A DNA stretch of 64,000 nt from Rhizobium sp. L51/94 (GCF_019355555.1 NZ_CP072141.1:1916001-1980000); one strand, 5' to 3'. Positions 25,865 to 34,263 are shown, numbered from the stretch's first letter. Notes: generated by a model from the letters alone, not told the origin. Numbers and translations: made by a program.

Positions 25865-26482
25865 ATGAGCCTGAACCGCGACTTCTTCTTCGACCAGCTG
25901 CGCGAAAAACTCTATCCAAACGGCCTGAACATGGCGCAGGTCGAGGGCCACGAGGCCGTCCTCGATGCCTGGGAAAAGGACCACGCCAAAAGCGACGACC
26001 GGTGGCTCGCCTATATCCTGGCGACCGCCTACCACGAATCCGCCTTCACCATGCAGCCTGTCCGCGAGACGCTGGCCAACACCGACGAGCAGGCCGCAGC
26101 CAAGCTGGAGGCGGCCTGGGATGCGGGAAAGCTCTCATGGGTGAAGACGCCGTACTGGCGCAAGGATGCCGATGGGAAATACTGGTTCGGCCGCGGACTG
26201 GTGCAGATCACCTTCAAGGCGAATTACCGGAAGCTCGGGGATGCCATCGGCGTCGATCTGGTCGCCGATCCCGATCTTGCGCTGGATCTGGACGTGGCCG
26301 TCCTGATCATCTTCTACGGCATGCTGAACGGCAGCTTCACCGGCCGCAAGCTGGCGGACTATTTTAACAAGACCAAGGGCGACTGGGTCAACGCCCGCCG
26401 GATCGTCAATGGCCTCGACCGCGCCGACACGATTGCTGGCTACGGCAAGATCTATTACGCGGCGCTCAGCTACACGGTTTAG
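25865..26482 (+). CDS. GH19-type endolysin (chitinase/lysozyme fold)
   Basis: A 205-residue protein of the glycoside hydrolase 19 type seen in phage endolysins: RWLAYILATAYHESAFTMQPVRE with the likely catalytic E58, then YWFGRGLVQITFKANYRKLG and a C-terminal NARRIVNGLDRADTIAGYGKIYY. It would cut peptidoglycan glycan strands. No signal peptide, so release would need a holin; a holin-like gene sits at the far end of the GTA cluster (46308). GGAGAG stands four bases before the ATG at 25865. Its place directly after the terminase suggests a lysis gene of the GTA, but a remnant prophage gene is also possible. Confidence 0.75.
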   Translation: MSLNRDFFFDQLREKLYPNGLNMAQVEGHEAVLDAWEKDHAKSDDRWLAYILATAYHESAFTMQPVRETLANTDEQAAAKLEAAWDAGKLSWVKTPYWRKDADGKYWFGRGLVQITFKANYRKLGDAIGVDLVADPDLALDLDVAVLIIFYGMLNGSFTGRKLADYFNKTKGDWVNARRIVNGLDRADTIAGYGKIYYAALSYTV

Positions 26483-26494
26483 AGGCAACCAGCC

Positions 26495-26899
26495 TTAGTC
26501 GGGCAGGAACCTGCGGACGAGGTCGCGTGCGACACGCTTGGGCTTGCGGGTGGCCGCATCGACGCAGCACCAGGAACTGATGACTTCCGCGGACACATCC
26601 TTGCCGCGCTTGAAGATGGTCTTGAACGACGCCCGCGAACCACGGGTCTCCGTCGCCGTCACCAGCGCCTCGACATTGTCGTCGAGGAAAAGCGGCGCAC
26701 GGTAGGTTATGTCGTGCTTGAGCGCGACCCAGAGCAGGCCTCCCCGGGCCTCGATCGGAGCGACATGCTTCCAGTAGCTGACGATCGTCTCCTGCACCCA
26801 CTGCAGATAGACGGCGTTGTTGACATGCCCCATCTGGTCGATGTCCCCCGGCGATATCGTGATGCGGTGCTCGAACGTGGGTGTCGGGTGATGCGGCAT
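26495..26899 (-). CDS. Acyl-CoA thioesterase, hotdog fold
   Basis: A 134-residue protein of the 4-hydroxybenzoyl-CoA thioesterase family: the motif DIDQMGHVNNAVYLQWVQET contains the catalytic-type Asp and the GHVNN loop. The substrate is unknown. It ends 12 bases from the convergent GH19 gene and is unrelated to phage genes, so it belongs to the chromosomal block splitting the GTA cluster. Confidence 0.88.
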   Translation of the reverse strand: MPHHPTPTFEHRITISPGDIDQMGHVNNAVYLQWVQETIVSYWKHVAPIEARGGLLWVALKHDITYRAPLFLDDNVEALVTATETRGSRASFKTIFKRGKDVSAEVISSWCCVDAATRKPKRVARDLVRRFLPD

Positions 26900-26953
26900 G
26901 TCCTACACTTGGGAGCAGCGGGAGGGCTATTCAATACCGGGGTGAGGAGAGGC

Positions 26954-27919
26954 TCAGATCCAGCCGGTCTTTTTGAAGCGCATGTAGAGCCCGCCGCAGA
27001 GAACGACGATGACGCCGAGCACGACGTAATAGCCGTATTCGGTCTTCAGTTCGGGCATGTTTTCGAAATTCATGCCGTAGATGCCCGCAATCGCAGTGGG
27101 CACGGCAAGGATAGCCGCCCAGGCCGCAAGCTGCCGGGTAATCACCCCCTGGCGCTGCTGCTCGAGCAGGTTACTGGCCTCGAAAACGGAGGTGATGACG
27201 TCCCGGAGACCGGCAACCATCGATTCCACCCGGTGGACATGGTCGAGCACGTCGCGGAAATAGGGCTTTGCCTCATAGTCGAGACAGGGCAGGTCGAGAT
27301 GGACGAGCTTGCCGCACAGTTCCGACATCGGCCCGAGGACGCGCTGGAACAGGATGACCTGACGGCGCAGCTGGAACAGGCGGGTGATCTGGGTCCGCTC
27401 CAGGAAGGATTCGAGCATGCGGCTTTCCATGCCGAGCACATGGTCCTCGATCGTCTGGACGACCGGCAGGTAGCCATCGACGATGAAATCGATGATCGCA
27501 TGCAGCACGTAATCCGTGCCGTGGGCCAGCAACTGCGGCGATTCCTCGAGCTGGCCGCGCAGCTGGCTGTGGCCCCGGTCCGATCCGTGCCGGACGGTAA
27601 TGATGTGGCGCTTGCCGACGAAGATCGCCGTCTCGCCATAGTCGATGTCATCGCCGGTGAGGTGTGCGGTCTTTGCCAGCACGAACAACTGCTCGCCGTA
27701 GATATCGAGCTTGGGGACCTGCTTGGCATTCAGCGCGTCCTCGACGGCCAGGCGGTGCAGCCCGAACGAGCGCTGCAGCACCTGCAGTTCGTCGAGGGTC
27801 GGATCATGCAGCCCGATCCAGACGAATTCGTTCTCCGCCACCGGCGCAACCGCTGCCGCAATCGGCACCTTCTCGGCCCGCACTCCATCGCGATACAGAA
27901 AGGATGCAACAACACTCAT
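26954..27919 (-). CDS. corA: CorA-type magnesium/cobalt transporter
   Basis: A 321-residue CorA protein. The large cytoplasmic N-terminal domain is followed by two C-terminal membrane helices; the first ends in the signature GMN (IYGMNFENMPEL, about residues 281-291) and the second is GYYVVLGVIVVLCGGLYM, followed by a basic tail. It forms a pentameric Mg2+ channel in the inner membrane. The ATG at 27919 gives MSVVASFLYRDG, a usual CorA start; a longer frame to 27967 is unsupported. It diverges from the phosphatase gene across a 239-base spacer that holds a PhoB box. Confidence 0.9.
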   Translation of the reverse strand: MSVVASFLYRDGVRAEKVPIAAAVAPVAENEFVWIGLHDPTLDELQVLQRSFGLHRLAVEDALNAKQVPKLDIYGEQLFVLAKTAHLTGDDIDYGETAIFVGKRHIITVRHGSDRGHSQLRGQLEESPQLLAHGTDYVLHAIIDFIVDGYLPVVQTIEDHVLGMESRMLESFLERTQITRLFQLRRQVILFQRVLGPMSELCGKLVHLDLPCLDYEAKPYFRDVLDHVHRVESMVAGLRDVITSVFEASNLLEQQRQGVITRQLAAWAAILAVPTAIAGIYGMNFENMPELKTEYGYYVVLGVIVVLCGGLYMRFKKTGWI

Positions 27920-28095
27920 GCAAAAGGACCCCGTCTCGGCCCCATGCAACACCCGCATGAACGCCATCTACCGCCGCTATCTAGGCACCCCGCCGCGCGA
28001 TGTAAGGGCGGGTGCGAATTTTTGCGTGGTGCAAATCGCATCCGTTGGAAGTTGACAATCGTCTGTGGGTTTCAATGTGTGAACCGGTCTTGCAA

Positions 28096-28112
28096 CTGTC
28101 ACGAAACTGTCA
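28096..28112 (+). promoter_or_regulatory. PhoB box upstream of the phosphatase
   Basis: Two CTGTCA hexamers start 11 bases apart (28096-28101 and 28107-28112), separated by CGAAA, which is the direct-repeat layout of the Pho box bound by PhoB. It ends 46 bases before the phosphatase start, suitable for activation under phosphate limitation. Confidence 0.65.
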
Positions 28113-28158
28113 AGCAGCGCGGCTAGCGTCGGGCTCAGTCAAGAGATCGGAGACAGCC

Positions 28159-29997
28159 ATGACATTGAAATTTCTATCCGCCGTGCTCGCAGCCGGAGTT
28201 GCAAGCCTTTGCGCCATCGGCGCTGCCGGAGCCGCCGACCAGCCGCACAATGTCATCCTGTTTGTTGCCGACGGTCTCCGCAGCCCCGTTGTCGACGACA
28301 CCACGGCGCCCAACATGGCGGCGCTCGCCCGCAACGGCGTCTATCTGCGCAACAGCCACTCGCTGTTTCCGACCTTCACCACGGCCAATGCCTCCGCACT
28401 GGCGACCGGCCATATGCTTGGCGATACGGGCGATTTCTCGAACACCATCTACACCGGCTTCCAGGTTCCCGGCGCCGGCAAGAGCCTGACGCCGTTTCTC
28501 GAAAGCGATCCGGTGCTCGGCGATGTCGACGAGCATTTCTCCGGCAACTACCTGAACGAGGCGACTATCCTGCAGCTGGCCCGCGACAAGGGGTTCGGCA
28601 CCGCCTCGATCGGCAAGCTCGGTCCCGCACTGATTTTCGACCACACCGAGCGAACCGGCGAAAAGACCATCCTGATCGACGATGCTACCGGCACCGAGAA
28701 GGGTATCCCGCTGTCTGCCGAAACGCAGGATCGCCTGAAGGCAGCCGGGCTGCAACTGGCGGCGCCAGGCCGTGGGCCCAACAGCAAGTCGGGCGATTTC
28801 CAGACGGCAGGGACGAAATCGGCCAACACCATCCAGCAGGATTATTTCGCTGCCGCCGCCACCCGCGCCGTGCTGCCCGAGCTTGCCGACAAGCACAAGC
28901 CGTTCGTCATGGTCTTTTGGTCCCGCGATCCGGATGGCACCCAGCATAGCCAGGGCGACAGCCTCGGCAAGCTGGTGCCCGGCATCAACGGCCCGACCTC
29001 GATGGCGGCCATCCGCAATGCCGACGACGATCTCGGCCGCCTGCGCGCTGCCCTGCAGGAACAGGGACTGGCCGACAGCACCGACATCATCGTGACCGCT
29101 GACCATGGTTTCTCGACGATTTCGAAGCAAAGCCAGACCAGCGCCGCCGGTAAGGCGAGCTACGCCGACGTCACCCCCGGCCTTTTGCCGGTCGGCTTCC
29201 TTTCGCTCGACCTTGCCAAGGCGCTGAGCCTGCCGCTGATCGATCCGGACCAGGATTACAAGGCGATCGACGCCGGCCAGCACCCGAAGAGCGGCAACGG
29301 CCTGATCGGCGGGGACAAGGACCACCCGAAGGTGGTGGTGGCTGCCAACGGCGGATCTGACCTGATTTACCTGCCGGACGGCGACAAGGCGATGGCAAAG
29401 AACGTCGTCGATGCGCTCCTGAAGCAGGATTACGTCAGCGGCATCTTCGTCGCCAAATCGCTCGGTGCCTTCCCCGGTACACTGTCGCTCGACGACATCG
29501 CGCTGGAAGGGTCTGCCGTCACGCCGATGCCGGCCATCGCCGTCAACTTCCGCTCCTTCTCGACGATCTGCGGCCAGCCGGAGCGCTGCACTGCCGAGGT
29601 CGCCGACAGCGGACTGCAGCAGGGCCAGGGCATGCACGGATCCTTCAGCCGTGCCGATACCTGGAACTTCCAGGCGATGATCGGCCCGGACTTCAAGTCA
29701 GGCTTCGTCGACGCCGCGCCGACCAGCAATGCGGACATCGGCAAGACCATCGCCCGCATCCTCGACCTCAAGACCGAAGACAAGGGCAAGCTCGTCGGCC
29801 GCGTCATCACCGAAGCGATGAAGGACGGCACCATGCCCGAGGTCGCCACGAAAATGCTGGTGTCGGAACCGGCCGAAAACGGTCTGAAGACGATCATCGA
29901 CATGCAGATGGTCGGCGATACCCGATATTTCGACGCCGCCGGCTTCCCCGGTCGCACTGTCGGTCTCACCGTATCGGACGGCACATCGATGAACTGA
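28159..29997 (+). CDS. Secreted alkaline phosphatase-superfamily enzyme
   Basis: A 612-residue protein with a signal peptide (MTLKFLSAVLAAGVASLCAI, cut near GAAGAA). Nucleotide pyrophosphatase/phosphodiesterase-type motifs: NVILFVADGLR (metal Asp), SHSLFPTFTTANASALATG (nucleophile Thr region), FWSRDPDGTQHSQG (metal D and H), DIIVTADHGFSTI (metal D-H). It would hydrolyse phosphoesters in the periplasm, with binuclear zinc. A PhoB box just upstream suggests use as a phosphate-scavenging enzyme. It is one of the non-phage genes inserted between GTA terminase and portal. Confidence 0.88.
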   Translation: MTLKFLSAVLAAGVASLCAIGAAGAADQPHNVILFVADGLRSPVVDDTTAPNMAALARNGVYLRNSHSLFPTFTTANASALATGHMLGDTGDFSNTIYTGFQVPGAGKSLTPFLESDPVLGDVDEHFSGNYLNEATILQLARDKGFGTASIGKLGPALIFDHTERTGEKTILIDDATGTEKGIPLSAETQDRLKAAGLQLAAPGRGPNSKSGDFQTAGTKSANTIQQDYFAAAATRAVLPELADKHKPFVMVFWSRDPDGTQHSQGDSLGKLVPGINGPTSMAAIRNADDDLGRLRAALQEQGLADSTDIIVTADHGFSTISKQSQTSAAGKASYADVTPGLLPVGFLSLDLAKALSLPLIDPDQDYKAIDAGQHPKSGNGLIGGDKDHPKVVVAANGGSDLIYLPDGDKAMAKNVVDALLKQDYVSGIFVAKSLGAFPGTLSLDDIALEGSAVTPMPAIAVNFRSFSTICGQPERCTAEVADSGLQQGQGMHGSFSRADTWNFQAMIGPDFKSGFVDAAPTSNADIGKTIARILDLKTEDKGKLVGRVITEAMKDGTMPEVATKMLVSEPAENGLKTIIDMQMVGDTRYFDAAGFPGRTVGLTVSDGTSMN

Positions 29998-30024
29998 GGC
30001 AGGCCGATCGAGGTTCAAAACGGC

Positions 30025-30065
30025 GCGATCTCGGCGCCCTGGGAAAAGATCCCTGCCGAGATCGC
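30025..30065 (+). terminator. Hairpin after the phosphatase gene
   Basis: An 11-base stem GCGATCTCGGC / GCCGAGATCGC (30025-30035 and 30055-30065) with an inner GGGA / TCCC pairing, 27 bases after the stop. No T tract follows, so termination is only likely. Confidence 0.45.
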
Positions 30066-30176
30066 ATTGGACTTTCCCGCTTGATGGACTGAGCCCGGGG
30101 CAGCATGCCCCGGTTGAACGCCGGCGGCACGCATGCTAACCGCTGCGACAGACAACGTCCTCGAGGAGTGCCACGC

Positions 30177-30485
30177 GTGATCCGTCATATCGTCTTCTTC
30201 AACGTCGCCGATCGGGCCAATCTGGAGGCGGTCCGGGCAGGCCTGTCGATCCTCACCGAAATTCCTCACGCCCGGCTGCTGGAGATCGGCACCAACGTCA
30301 AGACCGACCAGCTCGGCACCGACGTCGACCTCGTCGTCTACGGCGAATTCGACGACGAGGCAGCACTGGCGGCCTACAAGGCCCATCCGAATTACCAGAT
30401 CTCGATAGAACGCGTCCGGCCGCTGCGCGAGATGCGGATTGCCGCGGACTACGACAGCGAGACGGCGGTGCGGGAGGCGATTTAG
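30177..30485 (+). CDS. Dabb-family (stress-responsive A/B barrel) protein
   Basis: A 102-residue ferredoxin-like protein: MIRHIVFFNVADRANLEAVRAGL, then TDVDLVVYGEFDDEAALAAYKAHPNY, the usual Dabb pattern with a conserved histidine after the first strand. Such proteins form dimeric barrels and can be small lyases or cyclases; the role here is unknown. A GTG at 30177 is used with GAGGAG nine bases upstream. Confidence 0.8.
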   Translation: MIRHIVFFNVADRANLEAVRAGLSILTEIPHARLLEIGTNVKTDQLGTDVDLVVYGEFDDEAALAAYKAHPNYQISIERVRPLREMRIAADYDSETAVREAI

Positions 30486-30625
30486 GGCGGCGGGGCGTTT
30501 GGCTGGCGGATTTCGAGCGGCTGGGTTTGCGGAAAGCGGCGGTCGCTTGAGGGCGCGCGACAGGGATGTCCATTGCTACTGTAATGGCCTACGCCCTTTA
30601 AAGCTGCGGTATCTGGGAGCAGCAC

Positions 30626-31018
30626 GTGAGTTTTCAAATGAATACCAAATCTAAACTGTGCCTCGCTCTTGTCCTTTCACTGGTGCTGCTGGTTGCCCGC
30701 GCAGAAGCCAGGCCGGCTATGCTGAAACAATCAACGATTGACGGCGTCATGCATGCGATCATAGCACGCTGGAATTTGCCGTCTGATTTGGCGATTCGCG
30801 GGCTACGCGCCGAAGTTCGGGTCAACCTGAACACGCGTGGTGAAATCAGCGGCAAACCCGCGCCACATATAACCGGTGGTACCGCCGCTCAGCAGCAAAG
30901 ATTTGCAGAATTGGTCACTCGAACGATTTTGCAAGCCGCACCGTTTACCGGGTTGCCATTGGACAAGTACAAGTCGTGGAAGACACTGATCGTCAGGTTC
31001 GAAGCACAAGCATTTTGA
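30626..31018 (+). CDS. Small secreted TolA/TonB C-terminal-like protein
   Basis: A 130-residue protein with an N-terminal signal (about residues 8-28, LCLALVLSLVLLVARAEA). The rest resembles the C-terminal domain of TolA/TonB: IIARWNLPSD, then RAEVRVNLNTRGEI, FAELVTRTILQAAPFTGLP and a final TLIVRFEAQ strand. It has no long helical linker, so it would be a free periplasmic domain rather than a transperiplasmic one. GTG at 30626 follows GGGAG by seven bases; ATG at 30638 is an alternative. The partner is unknown. Confidence 0.65.
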   Translation: MSFQMNTKSKLCLALVLSLVLLVARAEARPAMLKQSTIDGVMHAIIARWNLPSDLAIRGLRAEVRVNLNTRGEISGKPAPHITGGTAAQQQRFAELVTRTILQAAPFTGLPLDKYKSWKTLIVRFEAQAF

Positions 31019-31070
31019 GGACACGTCGCGTTTTCGGGACAGCGTGAACAGACGTTCAAAGCGTGGCGCA

Positions 31071-31180
31071 GATATCCTCCCAGGCGGGGGAGACATCAGC
31101 GTATATGCCAGCGAATTCTAACTTTGCGCAGAGCCCCCTCTGCCCTTTCGGGCATCTCCCCCACAAGAGGAGATCCGTCG
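31071..31180. repeat. Degenerate palindromic repeat pair
   Basis: A worn copy of the family at 21711 (31071-31110) followed by a better one in inverse orientation (31131-31180, CCCCCTCTGCCCTTTCGGGC). It separates the non-phage block from the GTA portal gene. Confidence 0.7.
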
Positions 31181-31242
31181 AGCCTGCTCTGCCAGCCCCA
31201 CAGGCTTAAGGCGACTTAATCGCAACTCAAAAGGACATCCCG

Positions 31243-32400
31243 ATGAAACTCCCGTTCACCCTGCCGTGGCGTTCCACGGCGGGCCGCAGGGCTGTGGCCG
31301 AGCACAAGGCAAGCGGCTCGATGATGACGTTGACGTCCGAGGGTCGGGCGCACTGGACGGGGCGGTCCTATGGGGCGCTGGCGCGTGAGGGGTTCATGAA
31401 GAACCCTGTGGCGCATCGTTCGGTGCGGCTGGTGGCCGAGGCGGCGGCATCTGTCTCCTGGCTGCTCTACGAGGGTGACCGGGAAGTTGGCGAGCATCCG
31501 TTGCTGTCACTGATGCGACAGCCGAACGGGCGCAAGGCGGGCCCGGATTTCTTCGAAGCGCTGCACGGCCATTTGCTTCTGTCGGGCAATGCCTATGTCG
31601 AGCCGCTCATAGTCGGCGGCGCGTTGCGCGAGCTGCACCTGCTGCGGCCGGATCGTGTCGCCATCGTCGAGGGCCGCGATGGCTGGCCGGAAGCCTATGA
31701 ATACCGCGTTGGCGGCCTCGTGCGCCGCTTTGCTGCCGAGAGCGATGGCCTGACGCTGCTGCACCTGAAACTGTTTCATCCGCTCGACGACCATCTTGGC
31801 TTTCCGCCGCTGGCAGCTGCCCAGGTGGCGCTCGATCTGCACAATGCCTCCTCCACCTGGAACAAGGCGCTGCTCGACAATTCGGCGCGGCCATCGGGGG
31901 CGCTCGTCTACCAGCCGAAGGAGGGCGGCAACCTGTCGCCGGACCAGTACGAACGGCTGAAACAGGAACTCGACGAAGGCTATTCCGGGCCGATGCGGGC
32001 CGGCCGGCCGCTGCTTCTCGAAGGCGGGCTGGACTGGAAGTCGATGGGCCTGTCGCCGAAGGACATGGATTTCGTCGAGGCCCGCAATGGCGCTGCCCGT
32101 GATATCGCGCTGGCTTTCGGGGTGCCGCCGATGTTGCTCGGCATCCCCGGCGACAACACCTATGCCAACTACCAGGAGGCCAATCGCGCCTTCTACCGGT
32201 TGACCGTCCTGCCGCTGCTAACCCGCACCGCCTCGGCGCTCTCCCTGTGGTTTGCCACGGCTTATGGCGAAGGCCTGCGGCTGGAGCCGGATCTCGACAA
32301 GATCGCCGGCCTTGCCGCCGAACGCAGCGAATTATGGGCCCGTGTCGGCCAGGCGGATTTCCTGACAGACGCCGAAAAGCGCCAGGCGGTGGGTTATTGA
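31243..32400 (+). CDS. GTA portal protein (HK97 family)
   Basis: A 385-residue portal protein, equivalent to RcGTA g3. Family blocks: FMKNPVAHRSVRLVAEAAAS, HPLLSLMRQPN, FEALHGHLLLSGNAYVEPL, LHLLRPDRV, and GVPPMLLGIPGDNTYANYQEANRAFYRLTV. Twelve copies form the ring at one capsid vertex through which the terminase pumps DNA and to which the tail joins. It starts again the GTA gene order after a 5.9 kb block of other genes, and is followed directly by a toxin-antitoxin pair instead of the protease gene. Confidence 0.93.
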   Translation: MKLPFTLPWRSTAGRRAVAEHKASGSMMTLTSEGRAHWTGRSYGALAREGFMKNPVAHRSVRLVAEAAASVSWLLYEGDREVGEHPLLSLMRQPNGRKAGPDFFEALHGHLLLSGNAYVEPLIVGGALRELHLLRPDRVAIVEGRDGWPEAYEYRVGGLVRRFAAESDGLTLLHLKLFHPLDDHLGFPPLAAAQVALDLHNASSTWNKALLDNSARPSGALVYQPKEGGNLSPDQYERLKQELDEGYSGPMRAGRPLLLEGGLDWKSMGLSPKDMDFVEARNGAARDIALAFGVPPMLLGIPGDNTYANYQEANRAFYRLTVLPLLTRTASALSLWFATAYGEGLRLEPDLDKIAGLAAERSELWARVGQADFLTDAEKRQAVGY

Positions 32401-32417
32401 GGTGGCGCCCGAAATTT

Positions 32418-32434
32418 GTTATACATCGTATAAC
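32418..32434 (+). promoter_or_regulatory. Inverted repeat, likely operator of the RHH/ParE pair
   Basis: A perfect inverted repeat GTTATAC / GTATAAC with a three-base spacer, 18 bases after the portal stop and just before the AGGAG site of the antitoxin. It also provides a TATAAC that could act as a -10 element, so the antitoxin would repress by covering the promoter. Confidence 0.6.
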
Positions 32435-32452
32435 AAGATAAGGAGCTTCCCG

Positions 32453-32713
32453 ATGACAAAGCCCGTCCTCTCAGACCCCATCGCCCTGCGTATTCCGGAA
32501 GACATCCTGAAGGACATCGAAACCATCGCCAAGGTCTCCGAGCGCAGCCGCAGCTGGGTGATTGTCAGGGCACTGAAATATTACCTGATGCAGGAAGGCA
32601 ATGACATCCTGCAGATCATGGAAGGCGAGGAACAGATTCGCAATGGCGAGGTCATCGACGCTGAGGATCTGTTTGCAGAGTTACTATCTCCCGTGCAACA
32701 TGATGCTGCATGA
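32453..32713 (+). CDS. Ribbon-helix-helix (CopG/ParD-like) antitoxin
   Basis: An 86-residue protein. Residues about 8-45 form a ribbon-helix-helix domain: PIALRIPEDILKDIETIAKV then SERSRSWVIVRALKYYLM. The C-terminal half is acidic and would bind the toxin. AAGGAG lies eight bases before the ATG at 32453. It overlaps the toxin by four bases (ATGA). The operator-like repeat at 32418-32434 fits self-repression. Confidence 0.8.
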   Translation: MTKPVLSDPIALRIPEDILKDIETIAKVSERSRSWVIVRALKYYLMQEGNDILQIMEGEEQIRNGEVIDAEDLFAELLSPVQHDAA

Positions 32714-33027
32714 GAAAAATCATTCTTTCGGCAAATGCCGGAGACTATCTGCGGTGCGAGAAGGCCTATCTCGCAAGCTTCAATCCGCGAGCATCAGACA
32801 CCGCAATGAGACAGCTTCGCTCGGCATTCCGGCTGCTGGCCGGATACCCCCAGGCGGGCGTCGCGGATACAAAGCTGCCGGGTCGTCGGATTTACGTGGC
32901 CGGCAATTACATCATCGCTTACCGCGTCGAGCCGGACGCCATCAAGATTTCCTATATCCGGCATGGGCGCCAGCAGGCGCCTGATCTCGACAAGGACGAA
33001 GGCGCGGATATTCCCGACACGGATTAG
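32710..33027 (+). CDS. RelE/ParE-family toxin
   Basis: A 105-residue protein with the RelE/ParE fold: KIILSANAGDYL, a helix ending in MRQLRSAFRLLAGYPQAGV, then LPGRRIYVAGNYIIAYRVE and ISYIRHGRQQAP, the last strand where toxins of this family carry arginine and often a tyrosine or histidine. ParE types poison gyrase and RelE types cut mRNA; which applies is not clear. ATGA overlap with the antitoxin gene shows an operon. The pair sits between GTA portal and protease genes. Confidence 0.8.
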   Translation: MRKIILSANAGDYLRCEKAYLASFNPRASDTAMRQLRSAFRLLAGYPQAGVADTKLPGRRIYVAGNYIIAYRVEPDAIKISYIRHGRQQAPDLDKDEGADIPDTD

Positions 33028-33244
33028 TTCCGAGATTAAATCAAGCCATGTGGGGCCGGCAGCAGCAATTTAGCCGCCCGTTATCCGCTCATTCAAAATA
33101 TCAAGTTCCTCGCCAAGCCAGCGAAGTTCGGGCGCGAACGGATTCAAAAGACTCACTGAAATCGGAACCTGCCGTCCCATGCCGAGCATGGTCGACGCTG
33201 GCAGCGGCATGCGACATCCCGTTCCTAAACCGGAGATCTTAACA

Positions 33245-33565
33245 ATGGCGCACCTTCCAGGCGAGACTTCGCTGTGGGCGACGAGGCTCGTCGGCGCTTC
33301 GGCGGGGGCGGCTGTGTCGCTGATCTATCTGCTGCCTAAAACCCGTCGCGAGGCGGCCATGCGCTTTTTCACAGGCCTTGCCTGTGGCCTGATCTTCGGC
33401 GGTCCGACAGGCGTCTGGGCGTCCGAGCGGCTCAATGTCTCGCACGTGCTGGCAGCATCGGACATCATGCTTGCCGGCTCCGCCGCCGCCAGCCTCTGCG
33501 CCTGGTGGGCCCTCGGCATCCTGTCGCGGCTTGCCGACCGCTACGGCCAGAAACACGACGCCTGA
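33245..33565 (+). CDS. DUF6107 membrane protein
   Basis: A 106-residue protein with three predicted membrane segments: ATRLVGASAGAAVSLIYLLP, FFTGLACGLIFGGPTGVWA and IMLAGSAAASLCAWWALGIL. It matches the DUF6107 type that I recall from rhizobial GTA clusters; the role is unknown. A holin-like part in lysis is conceivable but there is no direct support. It lies between the toxin-antitoxin pair and the prohead protease gene, with tandem repeats after it. Confidence 0.7.
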   Translation: MAHLPGETSLWATRLVGASAGAAVSLIYLLPKTRREAAMRFFTGLACGLIFGGPTGVWASERLNVSHVLAASDIMLAGSAAASLCAWWALGILSRLADRYGQKHDA

Positions 33566-33640
33566 CGGGAGCGCCTAAACCGCCCCTGACGGGAGCCGGT
33601 AGACCGCCCCTGACAGAAGCGGGCCACTGCCCCTGACGCC
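33561..33640. repeat. 24-base tandem repeat, about 3.3 copies
   Basis: Three tandem units (33561-33584, 33585-33608, 33609-33631) begin CCTGACGGGAGC and end CCGCC, the third being degenerate; a fourth begins at 33632. The first unit overlaps the stop codon of the DUF6107 gene. The array fills the spacer up to the protease gene. Confidence 0.75.
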
Positions 33641-33668
33641 ATCAACATCGCAATCCGGAGACTTCGCC

Positions 33669-34259
33669 ATGACCGCACCCAGCGTGTCTGCTCGATCCCC
33701 CATGGGCATCGACAGCTGCAAATTTGCCAGTCTCGAACTCAGGGGCCTCACCCGCGACGGCAGCTTTTCCGGCTATGCCAGCGTCTTCGGCGAGGTCGAT
33801 CTCGGCAGCGATCGCGTCGAGCGCGGCGCCTTTGCCCGGTCGCTCGCCACCCGCGGTGCATCGGGCATCCGCATGCTGTTCCAGCACGACCCGTCCGAGC
33901 CGATCGGCGCCTGGAAGACCATCCGCGAGGATGAGCGCGGCCTCTATGTCGAGGGCCAGCTGGCAGACGGTGTGGCGCGTGCCCGTGAGGTGCATCAGCT
34001 CTTGAAAAATTCCGCCCTCGATGGCCTGTCCATCGGCTTTCGTACCGTCAGGGCCCGCACCGACGCAAAGTCCGGCGTGCGGCACATCCTGGAAGCCGAC
34101 CTCTGGGAAATCTCGGTAGTCACCTTTCCGATGCTGCCGTCGGCGCGTGTCCAGAATGTCAAGAATGCGCGGTGGTTCCGCGACAGGGAGACCGAGCTCG
34201 TCCGCCACATCAGGCGGGCGGCGCGGCAATTGATGACCGAAACCTTCAAACAAGGATGA
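33669..34259 (+). CDS. GTA prohead protease (HK97 family)
   Basis: A 196-residue protease, equivalent to RcGTA g4. Motifs: FSGYASVFGEVDLGSDRVERGAF, the histidine H73 in MLFQHDPSEPIG, and the serine S121 in ALDGLSIGFRT. It trims the N-terminal scaffold part of the capsid protein during shell assembly. The capsid gene follows after four bases, so both are translated together. The tandem repeat array precedes it. Confidence 0.9.
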   Translation: MTAPSVSARSPMGIDSCKFASLELRGLTRDGSFSGYASVFGEVDLGSDRVERGAFARSLATRGASGIRMLFQHDPSEPIGAWKTIREDERGLYVEGQLADGVARAREVHQLLKNSALDGLSIGFRTVRARTDAKSGVRHILEADLWEISVVTFPMLPSARVQNVKNARWFRDRETELVRHIRRAARQLMTETFKQG

Positions 34260-34263
34260 TCGC

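Noticed and set aside
28174..29637. Long minus-strand frame over the phosphatase
   Set aside because: The phosphatase on the plus strand has all its metal motifs, a signal peptide and a PhoB box; the other is a shadow.
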